This document shows positions 51,650 to 61,150 of a DNA stretch of 64,000 bases, in pieces. Made by a program: the position numbers and the translations under genes. The stretch is from Orychophragmus violaceus (Eukaryota; Streptophyta; Magnoliopsida; Brassicales; Brassicaceae), in contig CM058231.1 of the NCBI GenBank assembly GCA_030180135.1, forward strand, positions 55,605,129 to 55,669,128, read 5' to 3'. A model generated the notes under the pieces. The model ran no database searches and was not told where the DNA came from. It saw nothing but the letters and a program-made list of their open reading frames with translations. The first letter of the stretch is position 1. Each line of letters begins with the position of its first letter.

Positions 51650-51990
51650 TGTAACATCCCGGTTTGTGGTATATGCGGAGAGGCTTAAATGAATTGATTT
51701 GGTTACCTATGTCACCAAGTGCACTTACCTTTTCCGGTCACTTGCCTGAAAGAACTCCAGAGTTAAGCGTGCTTGGGCTGGAGTAGTCCTAAGATGGGTG
51801 ACCTTCCGGGAAGTGACTCGTGGTAGCATGTGTGTGAGGATAAAACACATGGGAAAAGGTCATGGGGGTGATTATAGGGTCAATAAATTACTGGGTTGGG
51901 CCTACGAAAAATAACGCACCGACCGTCGGACAGGGGTGGGGCCCACGATCCCGGAAGAGGGATGGGTGACTCACCGGTAGGGGCGTTACA
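51650..51990 (+). repeat. 3' LTR of Cassandra I, with 5S rRNA-like block
   Basis: 341 bp. The 5S-like block is at about 51751-51838, followed by the 9-bp deletion near the end and target duplication CCACT. A purine-rich gagagtgggtgaa (51637-51649) precedes it. Confidence 0.93.
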
Positions 51991-52652
51991 CCACTCTTCC
52001 CACATTCATTTATAAGATGGTATCTAGGTTCCATGGCCGCCTCAAACAATGGTGGATTAGTCTTGGGGATTACCGACAACTACAAATACGCCAGTCCCCT
52101 ACAATTGATGCTTTGATTGTACACATTAACAATGAGTTTCTTGGTACATGGGATCATTACACCATCCAAGAAAGAGAAGAGTATCTTAGCATGAGGTGAT
52201 GCTCTATCAAAAGAAAGGATCTAGAAAGACACTACGAAAGGATGTCAAAAAGATTTTACGCCCTAAATGGAATATATGACGTCAAACTCAAGCATGCTTA
52301 CTTGAACTCACTTCCAGAACCACTTGGAAATGAGACTTCACATATATTATCTCTAAAAAATGGCTCTTAACCAAGCTTCATTGGAAGAGATATACCAGAT
52401 GTCACTTGCAGGTCTTGAAAAGTTATGCAACCACCCGACTTTTTTCAAGCAATTACAAAAGCAAGGAAAGCTTCTTGGAAAAGCATGTGATCGTCCTGAA
52501 CTTTCAATCAAATGTAAGAAAAAGAAATGCAGTTGCTCCTCAAGCTTCGGAAAAGAGAAGAAATCAAGGAAGAAATGGCAAAAAAGTATCCTCAGTTATC
52601 TGGCAGAAAGAGATGGAAGTCCTTCACAAAATCAGACTGATGCGACATCTAC

Positions 52653-53155
52653 ATGAAGAAAGGACACTATGAAAAACAGTTCCCAAACAAAATCAAGAGA
52701 GACAAACTAATTGGCCATCTAGCCCAGATTGAAGACATTAATGATTCAGACATTGAATCAATATTCTCTCTCGATGACGAACCAACGGACGACACAGTCA
52801 TCGCAATGGTAATTGAACATGGAGATGAATCTTCAGAGGAATCTGACACAGAAGAGGAGAAAGATAAAGGAGGCGACCAATTTATGCTTTTCGACATCTA
52901 CACACTTGGCGCTTGTAAAGAAGACCAGCTAGATGAAGAATTGGTATACTCATCCCAACCATCTTCGAATGCCAAAATCTACATCTTCCCTACCAAGTAT
53001 GATAAGCCCATACCTGTTGTAGCCTTTTTTGACACTGGAGCCGCATCTTCCATCATCAAGACAGATTTAGTTCCATCCTCCCATTGTAACTCTTGCTCAG
53101 TACCATTCAGAGCAGCTAATGGCTAAATTCCATATCACCCATACCAGGAAGCATA
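52653..53155 (+). pseudogene. aspartic protease region of element J
   Basis: A 157-codon open frame. The first part is acidic (DESSEESDTEEEKDKGGDQF). The protease core reads KYDKPIPVVAFFDTGAASSI and IKTDLVPSSHC, an intact Asp-Thr-Gly-Ala active site. It continues VPFRAANG and stops at 53124-53126. Decayed sequence runs to 53155, where the CACTA terminus begins. DTGA with upstream acidic spacer and knuckle fits a gag-protease order. RT is not present. Confidence 0.7.
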
Positions 53156-54044
53156 CACTGCAAGAAAAAATGAATATTCTTATCTCACGATAAATGCTAT
53201 TATAAGTGATTGATAACGATTTTGAAATGGCTATGTCTGCCCCAACTATAATAGGTCGGCCATATGTGATAGCATTTTTGTCCGTGCTATAATAACGTTC
53301 ACGAATGATAGCGATATTTCCTTTTTGCTATTACTAGAGTTACTTTAGCACATTATATGTGTTGTAATATATTTTATTATAGCTCTATATCCGTGCTATA
53401 TATTTTTAGGTATTGTTGGTACTGGATTTCCCTCTAAGAAATCCAGCCCATTAACAATAAAACAAAGGCCCATAGTCATGAGCCCGCTCCATAATCAAGA
53501 CGGAGAGATTGACCGTTATCCTTTGTTGGGCTCATACAATTGACATCTTGACAAGGCCCAAGAAACGCCGAAGTGAGAGGCGATCGAGCTCGAGCTCGAT
53601 AGGAGACTATGTGGAGATAGAGAAACCTGGTCTTCGTCGGTTCAACTGATCCACGTAAATCTCAGAGATCGTTATCATGACAAGGCCGAAATATCGGAAC
53701 AAGAAGATCAAAGTCGAGAGTATTTAAAGAAGAAGTGGCGATTCATTCAAGACATTCCAACCCTAATTAAGAATACTTCGACTAGATAGCTCGGTTATCA
53801 TACTTTGTACTCTCTTTTCAACTGTGTTTGTTCTATCTCGACGATCAATCTCAATAAAGTCTTTGATTCATAGGAAATCTATACCATTTCTATATCCAAA
53901 AGTCCAGATCCACAATTACAAATTCTTGGTGTGAATCTCAGATCTCACAGGTATTATAATTAAATTATTTTGAATCCTATTTTTACACATTATTAATTAA
54001 TTACAATTTTGTATTTTATATTTGATCAAAACATATTTCATAAA
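53156..54044 (+). mobile_element. CACTA (En/Spm) terminus, interrupted by solo LTR K
   Basis: The sequence cactgcaagaaaa at 53156 follows the CACTACAAGAAAA consensus of plant CACTA termini. The next 250 bases carry subterminal words in both orientations (tgctattata, gtgctataataacg, gtgatagca, gtgctatata). The element continues after the solo LTR to 54044 and, past the Helitron, probably beyond 57231. I could not find the opposite terminus. It inserted into element J, and ata at 53153-53155 may be one copy of a 3-bp target duplication. Confidence 0.6.
53414..53949 (+). repeat. solo LTR K of the element A family
   Basis: 536 bp, TGTTGGTACTGG...ATCTCACA, flanked by perfect GGTAT duplications (53409-53413 and 53950-53954) with no interior. 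It matches the LTR of element A in opposite orientation. Such solo LTRs arise by recombination between the two LTRs of a former full copy. ttcaataaagtc-like sequence near 53850 (caataaagt) is a plausible polyadenylation signal. Confidence 0.95.
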
Positions 54045-54509
54045 TCTATTATATAATGGGAGCTTTTGCTCTCTCCACATTAAGCCACGTCATCGTTTTC
54101 TTTTTTATAAAATCCTATTGGGCTTTAGCTTAGGCCTACTTCTTTTTCACATCCGTTGAAAGGCTTTCAGTGTTCTAATTTGGGGCCTACATCGCGGAAA
54201 CCGACTGGGCCTGTTAGCAAAAGCGTATGGAACCTTAAATTTTGGCCGATCCACCTTCTTCCTACGACCGTCTTGCTCTTTTTTAATGGTCCCGTTTTCA
54301 AAAGCTTATTGATGGTCGTACGACCGTCTTCTTCCTCTAACATATCCTCTCCTCCATCGCTCCCATGTCTAATCACCGTTACAGAGGACTTCTACTCTCC
54401 CCTAGCCACTTTAATCACCATCATTACACCATACTAACCGTATTCAACTCCATCGACCATCAATTGCAAACGTTTCAGATCTCCCCTAACCAGCCGCTAT
54501 AAATACGAG

Positions 54510-54985
54510 CCTAGCAACATCCGGATTTCTCCACGCATATTTCGCAAATCATCGCCACCTTGCCGTGTGTGCCGTTCGACGACGAGGAGGAAATTGGCTC
54601 TCGAGATTTCCGTCGATCTCTTCGAATCGTTGCAGAGAGAAATCAGAGAAATAAAAAAGCTCAATGCCAAATGATCAGGATCTGCAGAAATCACTGGAGA
54701 ACGTCATACTCCAATTCATGAACGCGAGGAGCAGAATCACTGCCGGAGATGCTCTCTTTTACGTTGATACGCTGCTAGGTCTAGAGATCCAGACGGAGAA
54801 TGAAGAAACGAAAGTGGAATGTTATGGGAGAAGTTAGGGTTGAAATCTTTGCAAAAGAGAATATGACTCCTCTGGCCGAAATAGCTTATGGCTATAATTT
54901 TGAGTTGTATGGCGGTGCCAAAATCCGTTTTCTCTGTGGTGCAGTTGAGTGTTCGTGATTTCTTGGAGCCAAGTCTCTGGCTTTC
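54510..54985 (+). pseudogene. captured host-gene fragment 1 in the Helitron
   Basis: Plus-strand reading: MPNDQDLQKSLENVILQFMN then ARSRITAGDALFYVDTLLGL and EIQTENEET (54664-54810), followed by a stop. A further segment at 54911-54985 (AVPKSVFSVVQLSVRDFLEP) ends at a GT. A TATA-like tataaatacg lies at 54500-54509 and a CT-rich region upstream, suggesting a captured promoter and first exon. I do not recognise the gene. Confidence 0.45.
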
Positions 54986-55138
54986 AGGTAAGTCCTACTA
55001 TATCATGTCTTACCTGTGTTTCTTTCCGTCTAAATGGTATATGCATATTCTTATGTCTTCCTACCATTTGAGGAGGATACATATGTATGTGAGGATAGCT
55101 ACGACTGATAATTTCCTTTTCATTTATTTTGATTAAAG

Positions 55139-56003
55139 ATGGTCATCGATTATGTGGAAATGGCTTTGATTCCAAGTTCTGCAGAATCATTAACCCCTCT
55201 TTCTCATGTCTCCAGGCATTCAGCTGATAAAATTCCAGTCTATGATTCTGCAGAAGACGAGCTTACATCTGAGCCTTCTAAGAATGTCGAATCCAATCCA
55301 AAAAAAGAGAAATATATTGTCACAGAGACCATTAGGAGTCTACTGCTCTGACTATTGAGCAATCAGACTCATCTCCTATGGAAGAAGATGTTGTCACAGA
55401 AACTGTTAAAACTGAAGCAGCTGAAGATATGAAGCTGCTCACAGAGCTCACAACAAGATTTATCGCAGAGAACAGCAACTGTATCACGAGTTCACGATAA
55501 GTCTCTGCCGAAGAAAATAGGAAGGTCGGTTTCAGGCTGAAAGACTAAGAATGTCGCTCAAAAGCAAGTTGATGTAGCACATGTGGACCTGTGGTTCAGG
55601 TACTGGCAAGCACAAAAGCTCAAGATGAAATTCTCAAGTACGAGGTAAAGAGTTTTTCTGCTCACAGACTGGATATGGGTTATAATGAGTTTGTTGTTGA
55701 TGTAATCAAACCACAAAGCTTATACTTTTTTTATCCAAGATTTGGCCACACTTAAAATGCCTCTCAAGTATTTGATGTGAAACCGATGTTTTTGGCAAAT
55801 TGTTGCAGGATGTGAAGAAGGAAGCAGCAGTACGGCTCTCGACATTGTACGATGAGATTATACCAGCCATTGAAGAACATGAGAGAGATAGCCAAGTCTG
55901 TGTAGCTTACTACATCAAGGTTAAATTTATATCTTTCTCTTCTTTGTCCAATACCGAATCGTTGGATTTTGAGTGCTCACGAGTAGAGATTGTAGCTTTG
56001 TAA
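55139..56003 (+). pseudogene. captured host-gene fragment 2 in the Helitron
   Basis: Exon-like stretches: ALIPSSAESLTPLSHVSRHS and KNVESNPKKEKYIVTETI (55139-55351), a shifted continuation with MEEDVVTETVKTEAAEDMKL (55378-55440), VDVAHVDLWFRYWQAQKLKM (55569-55640), then after an intron-like gap QDVKKEAAVRLSTLYDEIIP and AIEEHERDSQVCVAYYI (55803-55918). It appears to be a degraded multi-exon plant protein with helical, charged segments. Identity unknown. Stops and frame changes mean no function. Confidence 0.45.
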
Positions 56004-57196
56004 TCTAATCTGCGCAATTTCAGTTTGATGTAAACTATCATTAGTATAGTGATTGTTGCGTTGTTAGCTTTGATGATTTCTATATGCTTTTGTGCAGATA
56101 TTATATATATGGATGATATATCGTCCTATTGAAATTTTGTAGAAGCAAGTAAAGTTTTATTAATAGAAAGAGAAAAATATTCGGCAATATTCTTTCTCTC
56201 CATTGAAAAAGAATGGTTTTTCGAGCTCAGATTTTCTGAATATTAAAAAGGAAGATACACAATAAGGGATGATACAAAACTACATGTTGGGTGTGATTGG
56301 CGTTGGGCTGTTGAAACTGTAGGATTTTTAAAAGTTTTCAAAAAAAAAATTCAATTCAAATTCTTTATAGCTTTATAATAATAGTTCAATGTGTATGTAT
56401 AATGTCTAGATTAGCTTAATTGTCCAGTCTTATCCTGGAGACATCAATTTAAGCTACATACATGTATGAGTCGTCGGACATATTACATGTGCAAAAAAAT
56501 TCACGCAAATCAGATATTGCACGTAATAATGGCTGAGGGAGACAGAGATAACATGATCCAAATCGAATGAAAGAGTGCCTTGCGACACAAGTAAACCTTT
56601 CATCTCCAAAGAGAGTGCAGCGACTAATTCTTACTTCGCGGCAGATCGGCAACATCCGCAGGCAACTCCTATACAACTACGGAGCTAAAGGTTTTGTCGG
56701 TGCCTAATCACCTGGGTGAGACCATTAAGTGTGTCCATGCTAATGGCTCTTTAAGTAGCATTATACTCAGAAGCTTCTTTGCGGTTGTGAAGTTTTACGT
56801 ACGTTAATCAGTTTAAGGATCGGATTAGGGTGGGGTAGCGTTCGTTCATATTTCTATCGACATTTTCCTATAGCCAAACTATGTTTAGCTTTTCTTTCTG
56901 ACCCCAAATTTTTTCAAATACGAAAATAACATGGATATATGAAAAACATCTAAGCCACCATACTAAGGTAGAACGAAGAATCTCTAAACTTCAGACATAT
57001 TACATGTGCACAAAAATACATATACATGCGTTCTCTTACTCCCCCCAAGTTATGTCAGTTGCAAATATGACATAGAAATAAAAAAAACAACAAAACCCCC
57101 ATAACAGGTACGCCTCACTTGAACGTATAGTAATAGAGACAGCTAAAACATGCGCCAATGGAAATATTATACATAGAAGAACTGATAAGACATGGA
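56004..57196. other. Helitron 3' half, no gene seen
   Basis: AT-rich sequence without convincing coding signal. The word gacatattacatgtgcaaaaa occurs twice (56477 and 56995), suggesting an internal duplication. Confidence 0.5.
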
Positions 57197-57216
57197 CCTC
57201 CGCGCATGCGCGGAGG
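57197..57216 (+). terminator. Helitron 3' terminal hairpin
   Basis: cctccgcgcatgcgcggagg is a perfect 20-bp palindrome, GC-rich in AT-rich surroundings, followed by cttgagatcaCTAG and T. It is the rolling-circle termination hairpin of the element. Confidence 0.88.
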
Positions 57217-57230
57217 CTTGAGATCACTAG

Positions 57231-58618
57231 TTATCAAAAATTACATAAGTGTAATATTACATTAAAAATACCAAAGACATCTACAGATTCTTAACAGATT
57301 CATAACATCTTCCATTATTTCTTCAACACTTAAGAGTTTATTCCTACCTAGTCTCTTTTATCTTCCACATTCTAATCTTCTTGCACCAATCCAACCTTAT
57401 ATAACAATAGCTATAATGGGGAATAATCATGGAAAGGTTTTTCTTCATCATATCCATCGCCATGTTAAAATCAGAAAATATCTGAGCTTGAGGATTTATG
57501 CCTTGGCCCTTGGAAATATGTAGCAAATTATTCTCCTACAGCAGCAATCCACACATATTTTCTTAGCATTACATCTCCATAAATGGGGACTAATTCACAT
57601 ATGATAAACCCCATATATTCGTCTAAATTCCCTCAAGCAAAACACAAGTCAGCTAGATTATGAAAACAAAGATCATACCTGTTTTCTCTTCTTTCTTTCA
57701 TGCATTGTTTCAGACGCACCTTGAGCCTCATCTGATACCTTGGATCAAGTCAACTGATGTGATAAAAGCTTGAATCTGATTTAGCGCCCTGCAAAACATA
57801 AAACAGGGACAAAATGCAAAGACTTCAATCTCTAAGGCTTTGTTATCTTGCCACAGATTTGGCAATTTACAACATTATGTTGTATAAGATACTAAGTAAT
57901 AGAAGCATAGGTAAAAATCTAAGCAACTCAGAAATTTACAGAAAAGAACTTCAGCTCACCAAAGATGCTATAGGTGGATCCAAGACTAAAACTTTCAAGG
58001 CATCCTTAATAGAACTTTTTCACTCTGCAGCCAACCTTAGGTGCTATACTTTCCCTTAAGGTATAATCTACAATGGTAGAAACATCAACATTTGAGAAAA
58101 AGAGATATATAACAAAGGCATTTCAATAAGAGCATGTGGGAATCAGTAAAAACACTACTCCCTGCTCATAGTCTGCAGAAACAAAATAATCATAACAGAT
58201 AGAAACAAGGTTTTAGAACCAAAATCATGATACAATAACCAAAAACATGATACAAATTTTTACAGCAAAAATGGTTACCTTGCAGGCCAAAATTACATTC
58301 TAGTCATTTCATAAAATACTCAGCCAATATATATCCTAATCACTGAATTTTTAATTTTATATATAGTCTTAGGGAAATTACTTGGTGAATAACGACGTTT
58401 GTATCCAAAACATTAATCTTAGGGGAAGACAGGCGAGCAGCTGAAGTAACGCAAGACATGCAAGAAAAAGCTCCACAGTATATGTCATCTCGTAGATATA
58501 CCTCTCTCAATATAAATAACCAAAGAAAATGTTATTCGGCTGTGTCACTAGAAAGAGTTGTGTTGTATATATATCGTTAAGAAAACTCAAATCTTGTCTC
58601 CTTTGTCAACCATACTAT
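57231..58618. other. unassigned sequence between Helitron and copia M
   Basis: Probably the continuation of the CACTA-like host. The minus strand has exon-like readings: QGINPQAQIFSDFNMAMDMM (57510-57450) and YDLCFHNLADLCF with NLDEYMGFIICELVPIYGDV (57690-57570), separated by a stop. A plus-strand 81-codon frame (57814-58059) is probably chance. I recognise no family. (ta)n at 58566-58575. Confidence 0.3.
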
Positions 58619-59149
58619 TGATTTGAAGAATAAAGAAGCATCAAAGAGTGTTGCACAAGTTAGAGAGAGAGAAACAGCCGGTTAGGGTTTATGCAATGTT
58701 GGGAACTTTGGGGCATAAACAAACATGTGATCTAAGTTGGTAAATGATTTGTTTATGTCCCTAAGGTAGTACCAACTTGTCTGGAACAAAGCAGAGACGC
58801 AGCAGGACTGATCCCAAGGTCTGGACCACTTTCTCTCACCTTGGAACAAGACTAGGTGCTGTCACTTTCACTTATAGCCGTTGGGATTTGTTCTTGTCCT
58901 CTTCTCTTTGTTTAATCTGTTTTAATGTTGTGTTGCCCTAGTTGTCTTTCTATTTATGTCTTGTAACTCAGAAACATGAATACACACTTAAGGGAATTCA
59001 TTTTCCTAAGTTTATACTTCATTCTCTCTCAATCTCTCTCTCTCTCGGCTATACTCTCACTCTAAGAACCCTAGCGGTTCTAAGAGCTTCTAACCTCTCT
59101 TCTCTAACCTTAATCTCTCTTAAACTCTCCTAGACTCTAAATTCTAACA
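58619..59149 (+). repeat. 5' LTR of copia M
   Basis: 531 bp, TGATTTGAAG...ATTCTAACA. Contains a CT-rich stretch at 59024-59046 near the presumed transcription start. Confidence 0.92.
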
Positions 59150-59160
59150 TGGTATCATAG
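59150..59160 (+). other. primer binding site of copia M
   Basis: tggtatcatag immediately after the LTR. It differs from the usual tggtatcagagc after eight bases. Confidence 0.8.
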
Positions 59161-59268
59161 ATCTAAAGCTCCTGTACCCATTCTTCCTTCCGCAAAACTC
59201 TATAATCTCTCTTGTTCTTGTTCTTAACTCTTTACCCGGTTCCATACTTCTCTGGTTTTTAAACTCTC

Positions 59269-61150
59269 TTGAAATCTTTTCCTCTTGAAACTCCCTCCTT
59301 ATCAGTCATGGAGAACTCAAGGGTTGTGATACCAGTGACTCTTAAAGGAGCCAACTACTTGGTGAGGGCTAGAATGGCCAAAGCTGCTCTTGGTGGAAGA
59401 GGGTTGTGGAAGTATGTCTTAAGCGACACTGCTCCAATAAAGGTGATGAAGGCTGAGCCCAAAGGTGAAGCTGATAAAGGTGGAGCTGAAGCTGAGGCTA
59501 AGGCTGATGAAGAAGCAGCTCTTGAAGATGATGAAGCATGGACTCAAGGAGACCAACATGTTTTGTCCATTCTCCAAAGCTCTCTTGAGCCTTCTCTTTT
59601 GGAGGCATACTCTTACTGTGAGAGCTCTAAGGACCTATGGGACACACTGAAGAAGCTCTATGGGAACATGTCTAACTTGAGCAGAGTGTTTGAGGTGAAG
59701 TTGGCCATCAACAACCTCAACCAAGAAGACATGGAGTTCAAGCAACACTTTGGGAAGTTTAGATCCTTGTGGGCAGAGTTGGAGATGCTTAGACCACCCA
59801 CTATCGATCCACTGGTTCTAAATGAAAGGAGAGAGCAAGACAAGGTGTTTGCACTCCTGTTAACTCTCAATCCATCCTACAACAACCTGATCCAACACAT
59901 GTTGAGGGAAGAAACACTTCCAAACCTAGATGATGTTTGTGCACAGATTCAAAAGGAGCAAGGTTGTTTTGGGTTGTTTGGGAGGAAAGATGAGATGGCT
60001 ACTGCTCATAAGGGTGCTTACAAGCCTGAGGAGAGAAGGATCCCTGGTGTATGTGATCATTGCAAGAGAAAGGGGCATTTCAAGGACAAATGCTGGTTGC
60101 TTCATCCTCATCTCAAACCGGCCTTCAACAACAAGTTCAAGGACCAGAGAGCTCATTACTCAAGTGAATCAACCCTAGCTTCTACTGCTGGTGCTCCTGG
60201 TGCTTCTACTTCTTCAAACCGGTTTGGAAATGAATGTAGAGAGATGGTACCAGCCTTTGCTCCTGCTCCTAATGTGGCGCCTCAGAATGAGTTGGTGAGG
60301 AGATCTGATCTTGATGCCCTCATCAAAGCCTTCAAGGAAGGTTCTGGTAATGTCTTTGGTAGTTCCTTTCATGCTTTAATCAATCAAAAGCCTTTAATAT
60401 CTGATCATAAGCCATTAATAGTAGATTCAGGGGCTTCACATCACATGATTAGTGACTTAAACTTGATTAAGAATGTTAAACCTGCTCTTGGTAATGTTGT
60501 GATTGCTAATGGTGAAAGGATTCCAATTAAAGGCATAGAAAATGTCAAGTTGTTTGATAGAGAATCAAAAGCCTTTTATATGCCTAGTTTTACATCAAAC
60601 TTGTTAAGTGTTAAGAAAGTAGCTACTGATCTTAAATGCAATGTTATCTTCAGTCCTAATGATGTGATTTTTCTGGATATTAAGACAAGTAAGTTGCTTG
60701 GAAAGGGTGTGACGAAGGATGAGTTATAGATGCTTGAAGACACCAACCTTGCATCTGAATTATCTGCTTCTGTTTTTAGTTCTACTCTAGTTAATGATTC
60801 TGTTTGGCATGCTAGACTTGGTCACCCTCACTCTCGTGCCTTAGGTTTAATGTTGCCTTTTGTTTCCTTTAATAATGATGATTGTGAAGCTTGTATCCTT
60901 GGAAAACATTGCAAATCAGTCTTTTCTAGTTCTAAATCTGTTTATGCAAACTGCTTTGATCTTGTTCACTCTGATGTTTGGACTGCTCCATGTGTTTCTA
61001 GAGAGAATCATAAGTATTTTGTGACATTCATAGATGAGAAATCCAAATATACTTGGTTAACTTTGATTCAATCTAAAGATAGGGTGTTAGAAGCATTCAC
61101 AAACTTTCAAAACTATGTTTCTAACAACTTCAATGCCAAGATTAAGATCA
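59269..61150 (+). pseudogene. gag-protease-integrase N-terminal reading of copia M
   Basis: One frame from ATG 59269 (the better gag start may be 59308, MENSRVVIPVTLKGANYL). Capsid region with WDTLKKLYGNMSNLSRVFEV and FGKFRSLWAELEML. Zinc knuckle CDHCKRKGHFKDKC at residues ~262-275. Protease IVDSGASHHMI with the catalytic Asp at residue ~386. An in-frame TAG (60727-60729) replaces a sense codon between KDEL and MLEDTNL. Integrase then begins: zinc-binding HARLGHPHSRALG...CEACILGKHCKS and catalytic DVWTAPCVSRENHKYFVTFI, DEKSKYTWL. The frame collapses at ~61150 through a deletion that removes the second catalytic Asp (SDNGGEY-type) region. Confidence 0.92.

Larger units (their letters stand above)
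51185..51990 (+). mobile_element. Cassandra TRIM element I
   Basis: 806 bp, LTRs of 349 and 341 bp, a 116-bp interior, a tRNA-Met primer site (51537) and a perfect target duplication CCACT (51180-51184, 51991-51995). The 5S rRNA-like block is closer to 5S than in H. The 3' LTR lacks nine bases (gcggacggg) near its end. LTR starts (TGTAACATCCCGGTTTGTGG) differ from H, so two subfamilies are present within 4.5 kb. It interrupts the gag-like gene of element J. Confidence 0.95.
50984..52660 (+). pseudogene. gag or capsid-like protein of element J, split by Cassandra I
   Basis: Before the Cassandra the frame reads EPRRAHPPPDWNLRVHAEPH, AGFSFDNIPPSKWREKIYEM and HAWLTEQLLNPGAT (ending 51184). After it: LPTFIYKMVSRFHGRLKQWW, ISLGDYRQLQIRQSPTIDAL and FLGTWDHYTIQEREEYLSM (52000-52195). 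A stop, then LERHYERMSKRFYALNGIYD and KLKHAYLNSLPEPLGNETSH, then NQASLEEIYQMSLAGLEKLC and a Lys/Cys/Ser-rich tail follow. A degenerate knuckle CDIYMKKGHYEKQFPNK lies at 52640. The pattern suggests a nucleocapsid protein of a retrotransposon or plant pararetrovirus (Caulimoviridae). I cannot decide which. Several stops and frame changes make it non-functional. Confidence 0.55.
48554..53155 (+). mobile_element. LTR element J with tRNA-Asp-type primer site and atypical gag/protease
   Basis: A ~1.65-kb LTR (to 50205) ending TATCA, an Athila-like primer site (50207-50226), then a plus-strand gag-like region and an aspartic protease, truncated at 53155 by a CACTA terminus. Cassandra I interrupts the gag region. 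The LTR left edge is approximate because no 3' LTR is present. The coding part does not resemble Athila gag and recalls capsid-protease regions of plant pararetroviruses, so its lineage is unclear. Confidence 0.65.
54045..57230 (+). mobile_element. non-autonomous Helitron with captured host-gene fragments
   Basis: 3186 bp. It starts TCTATTATATAATGGG preceded by A and ends in CTAG followed by T. A perfect 20-bp palindrome (57197-57216, cctccgcgcatgcgcggagg) lies 10 bases before CTAG. These are the Helitron hallmarks: A/T insertion, 5' TC, 3' hairpin and CTRR. No Rep/helicase is encoded. The interior 54498-56000 looks like fragments of a plant gene with introns. It sits in the CACTA-like sequence. 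Confidence 0.85.

Noticed and set aside
53414..53949. LTR pair of one element formed by K and the LTR at 4090-4623
   Set aside because: They are in opposite orientation, 49 kb apart, and K has its own perfect GGTAT duplications, so it is a separate solo LTR.
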